A DNA stretch of 22,187 bases from positions 1 to 22,187 of the IMG/VR virus record IMGVR_UViG_3300035099_000008. One strand, given 5' to 3'. This stretch comes from a virus. The translations under genes and the position numbers were made by a program. Position 1 is the stretch's first letter; every line of letters starts with the position of its first letter. The notes under the pieces were generated by a model that did not search any database, was not told where the DNA came from, and was given only the letters and a program-made list of their open reading frames with translations. Shown piece after piece: positions 5,866 to 13,165 of the stretch.

Positions 5866-6003
5866 ATGTCCAAGAAAGAATTTTTTATTCTCAAACATAG
5901 TGCTTTAGCACTATGTGCAGAGAATGTTCAGCAGCGCGAAACGCAGGGCGTTTCTAACGGGACAAGAGTCCCGTTAGAGAGAAAGTTTCAGAAGGATGAG
6001 TGA
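5866..6003 (+). CDS. Possible small ORF carrying three hairpins, 45 aa
   Basis: A short frame from ATG 5866 to TGA 6003, starting MSKKEFFILKHSALAL and ending in a charged tail. It overlaps the next gene by 8 bp (ATGAGTGA). The same kind of 8-bp overlap occurs at 6741, 14249 and 15285, which supports it as a real gene. It begins 6 bases after the previous stop and has no strong ribosome binding site. Most of it is occupied by strong hairpins (5887-5980), so selection there may act on RNA or DNA rather than on the protein. No family recognised. Confidence 0.4.
   Translation: MSKKEFFILKHSALALCAENVQQRETQGVSNGTRVPLERKFQKDE
5887..5980 (+). repeat. Three consecutive strong hairpins
   Basis: Hairpin 1 pairs 5895-5903 (ACATAGTGC) with 5908-5916 around a 4-nt loop and extends through ATTCTC 5887-5892 with GAGAAT 5920-5925. 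Hairpin 2 pairs GAAACGC 5938-5944 with 5948-5954 around a 3-nt loop. Hairpin 3 pairs TCTAACGGGAC 5953-5963 with 5968-5978 around AAGA and extends outward to 5951-5980 through one wobble pair. The edges of hairpins 2 and 3 overlap by a few bases. No T-run follows any of them, so they are not typical intrinsic terminators. They lie just before the DnaB-like helicase pair. Confidence 0.75.
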
Positions 6004-6748
6004 AAAGCACTTTGCTTCAGTTAACGAAGCAGAAAGTTTCCAGTGTGTTGAACTTCTCTCCACACCGGACACTTATCGCCACATCGCCGATACCTTTGTT
6101 TCGTACTGTAACTATTATCAACACCGTACGAGCTGGTTCTACAAAGGACGAATGTTTGGTTCCTCTAAGGCTCGAGCGAAAGCTGAAGCAAAGATGCGAC
6201 GACTTATTCTACTAGTTGTGGCATTAGAAACGGAGATTGAGATTTTTCTAAAGGCTCAGTTTGAGGTCCTGAATCCTTACTGCTCGTCAAAGGGGATTCC
6301 TATTACGTTTGATATGATGGTGAGTGATAAAGCGATTGAACGATTTCTTCTATACAAAGAGCGGATTAAGGCACAGTACAAATTAGAGTCTGACCGAGAA
6401 CGAGTTTTCTATAGTCGTCCGTCGAGGGACTTTCTTTCGTCAGTTTTGAACTCAGGATATTCATTTCTCTCCGTCCTGGTCGCAAAGAAGAAGCAACTGG
6501 GACGACCCCCGACTGTCGAGGAGGCGCTGGATATTCTAGATGTCATGTTACGGTGTGGAATGGTAACTCGTGCGTATGTCGCAACTTGTCCGTTGCTTCG
6601 GATGGTTGAAGTGCCGAAGGGGAGTAGTATTTTCAATTCGATGCAGAAGCGACTGCCTCTATCTGATGAAGACTACTATCAGTTGCGAAAAGCACGAGAT
6701 GTTCTGGATTCGGTCGTTGCGGATAGTGAGGTAGGTAAGTATGTCTGA
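5996..6748 (+). CDS. Unknown helical protein upstream of DnaB-like helicase, 250 aa
   Basis: I do not recognise this protein. ATG 5996 directly follows GAAGG, too close to be an ordinary site, so translation may depend on the preceding small ORF, which it overlaps by 8 bp. The product looks almost wholly helical. Residues 50-70 are very basic ('SSKARAKAEAKMRRL'), a hydrophobic helix follows at 70-90, and the C-terminal 80 residues contain 'RPPTVEEALDILDVMLRCGM'. It has no Walker motif, so it is not an AAA+ loader of the DnaC/DnaI type. An 8-bp overlap with the DnaB-like helicase gene makes a T4 gp59-like helicase-assembly role conceivable, but there is no sequence proof. Confidence 0.7.
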   Translation: MSEKHFASVNEAESFQCVELLSTPDTYRHIADTFVSYCNYYQHRTSWFYKGRMFGSSKARAKAEAKMRRLILLVVALETEIEIFLKAQFEVLNPYCSSKGIPITFDMMVSDKAIERFLLYKERIKAQYKLESDRERVFYSRPSRDFLSSVLNSGYSFLSVLVAKKKQLGRPPTVEEALDILDVMLRCGMVTRAYVATCPLLRMVEVPKGSSIFNSMQKRLPLSDEDYYQLRKARDVLDSVVADSEVGKYV

Positions 6749-8114
6749 CGCACAAGAACCCACCTACGCTGCGGATTTTACCGAGGAGATACAGAAACAG
6801 ATTGTTGAAATGATGTTCTATGACCGGGAATCGTTTCTAATGATCCGGGAGTTGGTGAAGCCCCAGTACTTTGAGAATCAAGTGTTGAGCGATTTAGTTC
6901 AGATTATGTTAAACTTCTATCACCGGTACGGTCGGTGTATTGAGTTTGATGAGTTTACGCAAGAATTGGATGTGTTTCTTGATAATTCGGCTCGTCCGTT
7001 GCCCCGAGAAGTGTACACGGAACAATACGCACAACTTATGATTGCTGGTGCGCAAGTTCCTGATTTTCGGTATGTTCGGGACCAGGTTGTCTCTTGGGCG
7101 CAATATCAGATGGTGAAGTTGGCCATTCTTCGGAGTATAAACTTACTCCAGAAGAAGCGAGACTATGTTGGGATTTTGAAGGAAGTCAAGGACGCGGTGA
7201 TGCTGGGGGAAGTGACTCACGAACTGGGCTCGTTCTACTACGAGGAATTGGAACAACGTCTTGAAGAGCGGAAAAGTGGTTGGTATCGTGGTGAGATAAC
7301 AGTTCCAACAGGTATTGGGTCTCTAGACCAGCGGTTAGGTGGTGGGTTGGCCATTGGGGAGTTGGGCATTTTGATGGGTCCAACGAAACGTGGAAAGACC
7401 ATTACGTTAGTGAACTTTGCTCGTGGTGCGCTTCTCCGGGGACGAAACGTTCTACACATTGGTATGGAGAGTACAGAACGCAGGACCCAAGTTCTCTATG
7501 ATGCACATTTCTCAGGGATTGCGAAGGACCAGCTTCGGGAGAATGAGGAAGAAGTACGGAAACGAGTAACTGAGTTTTTCACTACGATGCAGTGTGGTAC
7601 ATTGGTCGTAAAGCACTTCCCACCGGTTAAGTGTACATCGGCTACGATTGAGGCCCACTTACAAAAACTACGAAACATGAAAAATCTAAAGATTGATGTG
7701 CTGCTTATCGATTACTTAGGACTTATGGGTCCGGCTGGAAAGTTGTTGGATAAGGAGGGTGGAAAGTATGCGTTACTAGGTCAGATTACGAAGGAGTTGT
7801 TAGCACTGGCTCAAGAGTATGAGTTGGCAATCTGGTTGATTCATCAATCGACACGGGGTACGTTATCAAAGGGTGGGGAAGTTGAGGTGATTGGATTGGT
7901 TGATTCCGGAGACTCGATTGAGCCGATGCGGGATGCGGACATCATTTTGACCTTTAATCAATCAGAAGAGGAGGCGCGGGTGGAGTCAGAAGATGGTTTT
8001 CAAGATTGTCGTATCTATTTGGCCGGGGGACGTGAGATAGCGGATAAGTGGAGTGTCCCCTTGAAGATTAACAAGGCAAAGTGTTTGTTGGTCGAACCTT
8101 CGATGGTGGATTGA
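6741..8114 (+). CDS. DnaB-like replicative DNA helicase, 457 aa
   Basis: Hexameric RecA-fold helicase of the DnaB group, which unwinds DNA at the replication fork using ATP or another NTP. Residues 10-110 look like a DnaB-type N-terminal helical domain. A linker follows, then the motor domain with 'TGIGSLDQRLGGGL' (about 190-203), Walker A GPTKRGKT (about 213-220), the catalytic Glu in 'HIGMEST' (about 243), Walker B 'IDVLLIDYLG' (about 318-327) and 'IWLIHQSTRG' (motif H4 region, about 364-373). The C-terminal segment has 'DSIEPMRDADIILTF', with an Arg region suited to an Arg finger. The start overlaps the gene before by 8 bp. It closes with TGA, one base before the next ATG. Confidence 0.88.
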   Translation: MSDAQEPTYAADFTEEIQKQIVEMMFYDRESFLMIRELVKPQYFENQVLSDLVQIMLNFYHRYGRCIEFDEFTQELDVFLDNSARPLPREVYTEQYAQLMIAGAQVPDFRYVRDQVVSWAQYQMVKLAILRSINLLQKKRDYVGILKEVKDAVMLGEVTHELGSFYYEELEQRLEERKSGWYRGEITVPTGIGSLDQRLGGGLAIGELGILMGPTKRGKTITLVNFARGALLRGRNVLHIGMESTERRTQVLYDAHFSGIAKDQLRENEEEVRKRVTEFFTTMQCGTLVVKHFPPVKCTSATIEAHLQKLRNMKNLKIDVLLIDYLGLMGPAGKLLDKEGGKYALLGQITKELLALAQEYELAIWLIHQSTRGTLSKGGEVEVIGLVDSGDSIEPMRDADIILTFNQSEEEARVESEDGFQDCRIYLAGGREIADKWSVPLKINKAKCLLVEPSMVD

Positions 8115-8115
8115 G

Positions 8116-9084
8116 ATGGGCACTAGAATTATCACGTTTGAGGAAGTGTTGGCGGCTGTTCGGGATGTGGTGGGAAGTATTATGGCACAACGACCTGCCG
8201 TGGACGCGGTTGTTGGGGTGTCTCGAGGTGGTATCTATCCGGCTGTGCAGGTTCACTCGATGCTCGAATCACTTCAACAACGCTCGCTCATGTTTCGAAT
8301 TGTTGACCCCTTTACCGCGGATTGGATGGACGAGTTTCGTGGGGACCGAGTAGCGGTAATTGATGATATCTGGGATAGTGGAGCTACGTTAACGTTCTTT
8401 GAGGACGTGGCGAAGGAAAAGCAGTTGGACTTGAAGACGTATGCGTTGTTTGTCAAAACAGAAGAAGAGAAAGCGGAAGGGACGTGGTATTGGTTCCCTT
8501 GGGAAACCTGTTCCGATGTTGGGGATAAGGGCCGTCGTCAGGGAGTTGTGGCGTTGCTCCGGTCAATTGGGGAAGACCCATTACGAGAAGGACTACTGAA
8601 TACCCCAACCCGTGTGGCTCGGATGTGGGACGAGCTGGCTTGTGGTTATCAAGAGAACCCGGAAAAGATACTTGATACAACGTTTACAGCCCAGACTTAT
8701 GATGAGATGGTGGTTCTGAAGGACATTCGGTTTTACTCAATGTGTGAACATCACATGTTGCCGTTCTATGGGGTCGTCCACTTCGCTTACATTCCCGACA
8801 AGAAAATCGTTGGGGTTTCGAAGGTGGCCAGGTTGGTTAATTGTTTTGCTCGTCGTCTACAGATTCAAGAACGAATGACAATGCAGATAGGACAAACATT
8901 TGAGCGGGTAGTGGAACCGTTGGGTGTTGGAGTTGTGGTTGAAGGCACGCATTTGTGTATGATGATTCGGGGGGTTAACAAAGAAAATGCTACGATGGTC
9001 ACCAGTTATATGGGTGGGGCGTTTCGTAAACAACTGTCGACCCGGGATGAGTTTCTTTCGTTTATCTCTAGGGGAGGGAAGTAA
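8116..9084 (+). CDS. folE: Phosphoribosyltransferase-GTP cyclohydrolase I fusion, 322 aa
   Basis: Two domains in one unbroken frame. Residues 1-130 are a purine phosphoribosyltransferase of the xanthine/guanine type: 'VVGVSRGGIYPA' (about 33-43), the PRPP loop 'VIDDIWDSGATL' (81-92) and the terminal 'FPWE' mark. Residues 138-322 are GTP cyclohydrolase I, which makes dihydroneopterin triphosphate from GTP. Zinc ligands are C210 and H213 ('MCEHHMLPF') and C281 ('HLCMMIRG'). 'VGVSKVARLV', 'RRLQIQER' and a C-terminal 'TRDEFL' are all in place, so both halves look active. The fusion suggests salvage of guanine or xanthine to the nucleotide pool feeding the same pathway. It lies directly between the helicase and the radical SAM gene, overlapping the latter as TAATG. 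Confidence 0.9.
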   Translation: MGTRIITFEEVLAAVRDVVGSIMAQRPAVDAVVGVSRGGIYPAVQVHSMLESLQQRSLMFRIVDPFTADWMDEFRGDRVAVIDDIWDSGATLTFFEDVAKEKQLDLKTYALFVKTEEEKAEGTWYWFPWETCSDVGDKGRRQGVVALLRSIGEDPLREGLLNTPTRVARMWDELACGYQENPEKILDTTFTAQTYDEMVVLKDIRFYSMCEHHMLPFYGVVHFAYIPDKKIVGVSKVARLVNCFARRLQIQERMTMQIGQTFERVVEPLGVGVVVEGTHLCMMIRGVNKENATMVTSYMGGAFRKQLSTRDEFLSFISRGGK

Positions 9085-10106
9085 TGTTGCGTCAGTATCA
9101 GATGTCTTGTGTTTATCTAACCAGGTTTTGCCCCATGCGTTGCTCGTATTGTCGGTTACGGGACTCCAAACTAGAAGAACCGGAGCTGGATGTTGAAGGT
9201 TGGAAGCGTGCGTTTTCGGAGTTGGACGAGTTGGGGTGCTCGTTTCACTTAATTCTAGGAAACGAAACGCTGGCCGTTCCTGGGATTGTTGAGTTTGTTT
9301 CGTGGTTGAAGGAGAGAACTCCGTATGCTTTATACTCGAGTTGCTCTCCAGGGTTGTATGACAAGTTGAAACGTCCTTTAGTCGAGGCTGGGTTGAAAAA
9401 CTTTAGTTGTGGTTGTGATACTTTGGACTTTTCCCAACTCAACAATCTTGGAGATATGGGTGTGAAATCTAGAAGAGCATATTACGCTCTTCAGGAAATG
9501 AAGGCTCTTGGGGTACCGGACTATCAGGGAACCCTAACTATTTCTCGAGTGACCTTGGGTTCTATATTTTCAACGATGCAGAAACTAACGGACGCTGGTA
9601 TCTGGATTGGTTGTAACTTGATTCATTGGAACAAGGGCGGGGGGTTTGATTTCTTTCCACTGGAGTCTGAAATACCGGAGTTCTTGTTTCGGCCAGAAGA
9701 TAAGAACTGGTATGACGAAACAATGCTTATGATAAAAGAGGCTGTCGTAGCTGGCCAACTTAAGGTTCAGAACCCACCAGAGTATTTCGATGACGCTATA
9801 AAGTATGGTCGGGATATGTCCTGGCATTGTTCGTTACCCCTAATCTACTCTGTGGATTCGGATGGACGAATGCGTGCTTGTGGATATCGTCGTGGAACAC
9901 GTTCACCAAAGTTTAGCATCTTTGATGTTAGGGCGAATTTTCAAGAGTTCCAGGAAGCGAACTGGCTTGACCGGGAGGAGTGTCCTGGGTGCTTTTGGAG
10001 TTACTGGTGGATGGCCGAGCATTTTGTTCGTACTGAACAGAGAGAATTTGGCCTTTCTGTTTTTCAAGACCATAACTCCCGCTACTATTTTGAAGGAGAG
10101 AGGTGA
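9084..10106 (+). CDS. Radical SAM protein in the QueE position of the pathway, 340 aa
   Basis: An S-adenosylmethionine radical enzyme with C16-x3-C20-x2-C23 ('CPMRCSYC') for the 4Fe-4S cluster, followed by 'LILGNETL' in the place of the SAM-binding glycine motif. The C-terminal part has more Cys: 'SWHCSLPL', 'MRACGYRRG' and 'CPGCFWSYWW', which resembles an auxiliary-cluster (SPASM/Twitch-like) region. Canonical QueE (7-carboxy-7-deazaguanine synthase) is about 210-250 residues and lacks such a tail, so this is not a standard QueE. Its place between FolE and QueC, with no other QueE visible, makes that reaction, or tailoring of the modified base, the best guess. A strong site, GGGAGGGAAG, precedes ATG 9084. 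Confidence 0.75.
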   Translation: MLRQYQMSCVYLTRFCPMRCSYCRLRDSKLEEPELDVEGWKRAFSELDELGCSFHLILGNETLAVPGIVEFVSWLKERTPYALYSSCSPGLYDKLKRPLVEAGLKNFSCGCDTLDFSQLNNLGDMGVKSRRAYYALQEMKALGVPDYQGTLTISRVTLGSIFSTMQKLTDAGIWIGCNLIHWNKGGGFDFFPLESEIPEFLFRPEDKNWYDETMLMIKEAVVAGQLKVQNPPEYFDDAIKYGRDMSWHCSLPLIYSVDSDGRMRACGYRRGTRSPKFSIFDVRANFQEFQEANWLDREECPGCFWSYWWMAEHFVRTEQREFGLSVFQDHNSRYYFEGER

Positions 10107-10107
10107 G

Positions 10108-10812
10108 ATGAACATTGTTATAACAGGAGCAAATCAGGGTATCGGATTAGCGATTCTACAACGTTTGTTTAAGTTGTTTCCGGATGCTCAGTTTTTACAC
10201 GTAGGACGTTCCTACATGCGGGACGACCAGATTCCGAGGGGGTGTCGTCTTGAGGAACGACAAGTTGATTTGTCACAGATGGAGCAACTTGTAGGTCTTT
10301 GTGAGGAACTTGAGCACATTCCGATTGATATTCTGGTGAACAATGCAGGGATAATGCCGTTTCATCGGTTTGGTTCTGTTTCCGTTGGTGACTACGATGC
10401 AGTTCTGAATACGAATCTACGTGCTCCGTTCTTTCTATCTCAGGCGGTGATAGCGAAGATGCCCGATGGCGGCCGGATTATCAACATCGCTTCTATCTCT
10501 GGTAGTCGAGCGGAGTCCGATATCGATATTGTAGAGTATTGTGTTAGTAAGGCCGGATTGATTATGTTAACGAAGTCGTTAGCGAAACTGTTCAGTCATC
10601 TTTGTATCAACTCTGTTTCTCCGGGACTCACATATCCGACGAATCTAGTTGATATCAATAAACCAGTTCCGGACGAGTTGGTTCTCCAAGTTCCGAAGAA
10701 GCGTCCTGCCCATCCTTGCGAGATAGCCGAACTGGTAGCGTTTCTATGCTCAGAGTCGGGCAGTTACATTACCGGCGCTGATTTTGTGATTGATGGGGGA
10801 AAGTCGTTGTAG
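10108..10812 (+). CDS. Short-chain dehydrogenase/reductase, 234 aa
   Basis: Classical SDR of cytosolic type using NAD(P)H. The ATG at 10108 has AAGGAG about 10 bases upstream and starts the Rossmann fold at once ('MNIVITGANQGIG', TGxxxGxG at 6-13); earlier in-frame starts would run into the radical SAM gene. 'ILVNNAG', the catalytic Ser in 'INIASISG', the Tyr-x3-Lys in 'YCVSKAG', the 'NSVSPG' loop and the C-terminal 'ITGADFVIDGG' complete the family pattern. The length is typical. The substrate is unknown. In this cluster a pterin reductase-like reaction (as in FolM or sepiapterin reductase) or reduction of a modified 7-deazaguanine is plausible. The stop overlaps the AGGAGG site of the next gene. 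Confidence 0.88.
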   Translation: MNIVITGANQGIGLAILQRLFKLFPDAQFLHVGRSYMRDDQIPRGCRLEERQVDLSQMEQLVGLCEELEHIPIDILVNNAGIMPFHRFGSVSVGDYDAVLNTNLRAPFFLSQAVIAKMPDGGRIINIASISGSRAESDIDIVEYCVSKAGLIMLTKSLAKLFSHLCINSVSPGLTYPTNLVDINKPVPDELVLQVPKKRPAHPCEIAELVAFLCSESGSYITGADFVIDGGKSL

Positions 10813-10823
10813 GAGGTTGTGTG

Positions 10824-12446
10824 ATGTGTGGAATTGTATCGATATGGAACCGCGATGGGGCCTTTAGTTGGGACCACTGTGATTTGTTGTTTGAAGAGGC
10901 GGAGAAACGAGGCCAGGACGGTTTTGGTATTACCTTGATTCCAGATGTTCGACGTTTTGGGGTGATAAAAGAGTATCGGTCCATTCATCCCTACGGAGAC
11001 GAGCGGGAAGAAGTACGGAAGTGGTTTGAGGCCGAGCAGCCGAAACGTGGAAGTTTGATTCTGGCTAACTTTCGGGCGCAGCCCGAGACCGAAGTATCGA
11101 GTTCAGAAAAGAATCTTCAGCCTATCGTATACGTTGATGATGGTTTGTTCCTAGTGCATAACGGCTCTGTTGCGAACTTCGTGGTCTCCAAGTATACGGA
11201 TTATCAAACGGAGATCGATAGTGAGGTGATTCTGAAGTCGTACCAGGCGAAAGGCGATATGTCGGCCGTTATGAAGGAGATGGTGGGTGGATTTGCGTTT
11301 CTGCTCTATGACCAGCGGAGTAATCGATTGTTCTGTGTCAATGATTTCAAGCCACTGGCGATTTGTTGTATTCGGGGACGTGGGGTTATCCTACATTCGT
11401 CACTCAGTGCTGTTGAGAAAGTAGTTCAGATGGTATCGAACGCTCCTCGGTGTGGAATGAATGTGTGGGAAGATTGGTATTATCATTGGCAGGATGGAAA
11501 CACGATTCGTGAGATCGATTTAGATAGCGGAATGGAGCGGATAACGACCTTTGTGCCGAATCGTTATCATCCCGTGTGGAGGCCGGAGACAGCAAGTTCG
11601 AAGGCAGTTGTTCTAGTATCGTCCTCGGGCGGAATTGATTCTGGTCTATCTGCGTTTATCATGAACCGTTTAGGGTATGACGTAGTTCTGGTTAACTTCA
11701 ACTATGGTCAGTTAGGTCGAGAAGCGGAGGCCCGGGCATCAGTACGGTTAGCAGAACATATGGGGTGTGAGTGGAGAGGGATAGACCTCGAGTTGATTTT
11801 CAAGAACGACCCCTCATCATTGATTCGTTCCGGGATACCCCTAGAAACTGGAACAGATGGTTTTATCAAAACGACGACTGCGTGGGTTAGTAACAGAAAT
11901 GCGATTTTCTTAGCTGTTCTGGCTTCGCTTGCAGAGCAAAAGATTCTTTCGAACGAGTTTGGTCGAGCGTACATTGTAACAGGGATGAGTAGTCTTTCAG
12001 AAGAAGGCTTCTATCCGGATAACTCCGAGTATTTTATCAAGTCCTTTATGGAGATGACCCGATACTCGACTCTCGTTGGTGGCCGAATTGAGTATGTTCC
12101 AGTTCTTCAGAGGATTATGAAATCGGAGGAGTGGATACTTGGGGAGAAACTGGGGTTTCCGTTTGAACTGACTGTTAGTTGTGATAATCCTCGAATTCTG
12201 GATGATGGAACAATTGAACTATGTCGTCAGTGCGGCTCGACATTGTTGTCCCAGTGGGCGGCAGAAATGGCGGGGGTTCCCGACCCTCGAAAGTTCTATG
12301 ATCGTCCTACGTCGGTAGAAGTAATGAGAAAACGAATTGTTCCTGGTAGTAAGAAGCGGAGTGTTTGGGAACTTGTTCCACGGCTACTCCTTCCAAAAGA
12401 TGAGGATTATCAGAATCTGGTACATTTGTTACGTTGGGGGAAATGA
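10824..12446 (+). CDS. Glutamine amidotransferase-QueC fusion (GAT-QueC), 540 aa
   Basis: The start at ATG 10824 rather than GTG 10821 puts Cys at position 2 ('MCGIVSIW'), the N-terminal nucleophile of class II glutaminases, after AGGAGG at 10811-10816. Residues 1-230 also show 'LANFRAQP', 'LVHNGSVAN' and 'DSEVIL' for glutamine binding. From about residue 255 it is QueC-like: PP-loop 'SSSGGIDSG', 'NFNYGQLGREAEA', 'NRNAIFLAVLA'. The zinc region has Cys in 'TVSCDNP' and 'LCRQCGST', three Cys instead of the usual four. GAT-QueC proteins are archaeosine synthases in some archaea and occur in phages with dG+ DNA, adding ammonia from glutamine to the preQ0 nitrile. That role fits here. It overlaps the next gene by 4 bp. 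Confidence 0.88.
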   Translation: MCGIVSIWNRDGAFSWDHCDLLFEEAEKRGQDGFGITLIPDVRRFGVIKEYRSIHPYGDEREEVRKWFEAEQPKRGSLILANFRAQPETEVSSSEKNLQPIVYVDDGLFLVHNGSVANFVVSKYTDYQTEIDSEVILKSYQAKGDMSAVMKEMVGGFAFLLYDQRSNRLFCVNDFKPLAICCIRGRGVILHSSLSAVEKVVQMVSNAPRCGMNVWEDWYYHWQDGNTIREIDLDSGMERITTFVPNRYHPVWRPETASSKAVVLVSSSGGIDSGLSAFIMNRLGYDVVLVNFNYGQLGREAEARASVRLAEHMGCEWRGIDLELIFKNDPSSLIRSGIPLETGTDGFIKTTTAWVSNRNAIFLAVLASLAEQKILSNEFGRAYIVTGMSSLSEEGFYPDNSEYFIKSFMEMTRYSTLVGGRIEYVPVLQRIMKSEEWILGEKLGFPFELTVSCDNPRILDDGTIELCRQCGSTLLSQWAAEMAGVPDPRKFYDRPTSVEVMRKRIVPGSKKRSVWELVPRLLLPKDEDYQNLVHLLRWGK

Positions 12447-13165
12447 TGGACCAACGAGAGCGTCCTCCGGTTCTGATGTTTAGTGGAGGTTTGGATTCGT
12501 TAATCGCATGGTTCGCTCTAGGGAAACCTCGAGTTGTGCATGTGCACTTAGGTCATCGGTACGGGGCATCGGAGTACTTTACGTCCCAAGCACTGGCCAA
12601 GAGATTGGGCATGGACCTGATTGTTGAACGGCGTTTGTATCTTGGCGATAAAGAAGAGCCTGATGCATACATTCCGATGAGAAATATGTTTCTGGCGATG
12701 ATTGGTGCGCTGTACGGAGATACGGTCTACATGGTGTTTCAAAAGGGTGAGCAGTCCATTCCTGACCGGTCGATGGAGTTTTTGTTAAAGTCCTCCGAGT
12801 TGTTGTCGTTCCTGAATGGAAGAAAGATTGTGGTGGATAGTCCGTTTAAGGACTTGACAAAAGCACAGATGGTGGGGTGGTATCTGTCCCAAGGACGTGA
12901 ACAGTGTCCAATTGATGTTCTCTATAAGGCGTTCTCCTGTTTTGAGGCGGATTCGACCCTTGTTCCTTGTGGCCAATGTCCCGCTTGTTTTCGGAAATGG
13001 GTTGCGTTTGACAATAATGGACTCGACATAACGTTTCATTCTGATATTAGAAGGTGGCCAGGTATCAAGGACTATGTTCGAAAGGTTCGAAATGGTGAGT
13101 ATGATTCCCAACGTGCGCATGAGATAGAGACCACTTTACGGAGGCACAACTTATGGAAACTTTAG
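12443..13165 (+). CDS. queC: 7-cyano-7-deazaguanine synthase (QueC), 240 aa
   Basis: ATP-dependent conversion of 7-carboxy-7-deazaguanine to preQ0. ATG 12443 (ATGA overlap with the gene before) and ATG 12446 are both possible starts. The PP-loop 'LMFSGGLDSLIAW' lies near the N-terminus. The 'HVHLGHRYGASE' segment corresponds to the usual YGQ-x-E region, 'IPMRNMFLAMIGAL' matches the RN motif, and 'SPFKDLTKAQMVGW' the KaeIv segment. The zinc site has all four Cys: 'AFSCFE' then 'CGQCPACFRK'. The length fits free-standing QueC (about 230). It follows a second, fused QueC, so the two have probably divided the work: this one makes preQ0 and the fused one amidates it. The 3' end overlaps the clamp gene by 13 bp. 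Confidence 0.87.
   Translation: MMDQRERPPVLMFSGGLDSLIAWFALGKPRVVHVHLGHRYGASEYFTSQALAKRLGMDLIVERRLYLGDKEEPDAYIPMRNMFLAMIGALYGDTVYMVFQKGEQSIPDRSMEFLLKSSELLSFLNGRKIVVDSPFKDLTKAQMVGWYLSQGREQCPIDVLYKAFSCFEADSTLVPCGQCPACFRKWVAFDNNGLDITFHSDIRRWPGIKDYVRKVRNGEYDSQRAHEIETTLRRHNLWKL

Noticed and set aside
5887-5925. Intrinsic terminator after hairpin 1
   Set aside because: No T-run follows on either strand in the right place; the T-run at 5881-5886 precedes the hairpin, so it is more likely another RNA or DNA element.
8116-9084. Two separate genes (PRTase and FolE) rather than a fusion
   Set aside because: The frame is continuous with no stop, frameshift, ribosome binding site or ATG at the junction near residues 130-140.
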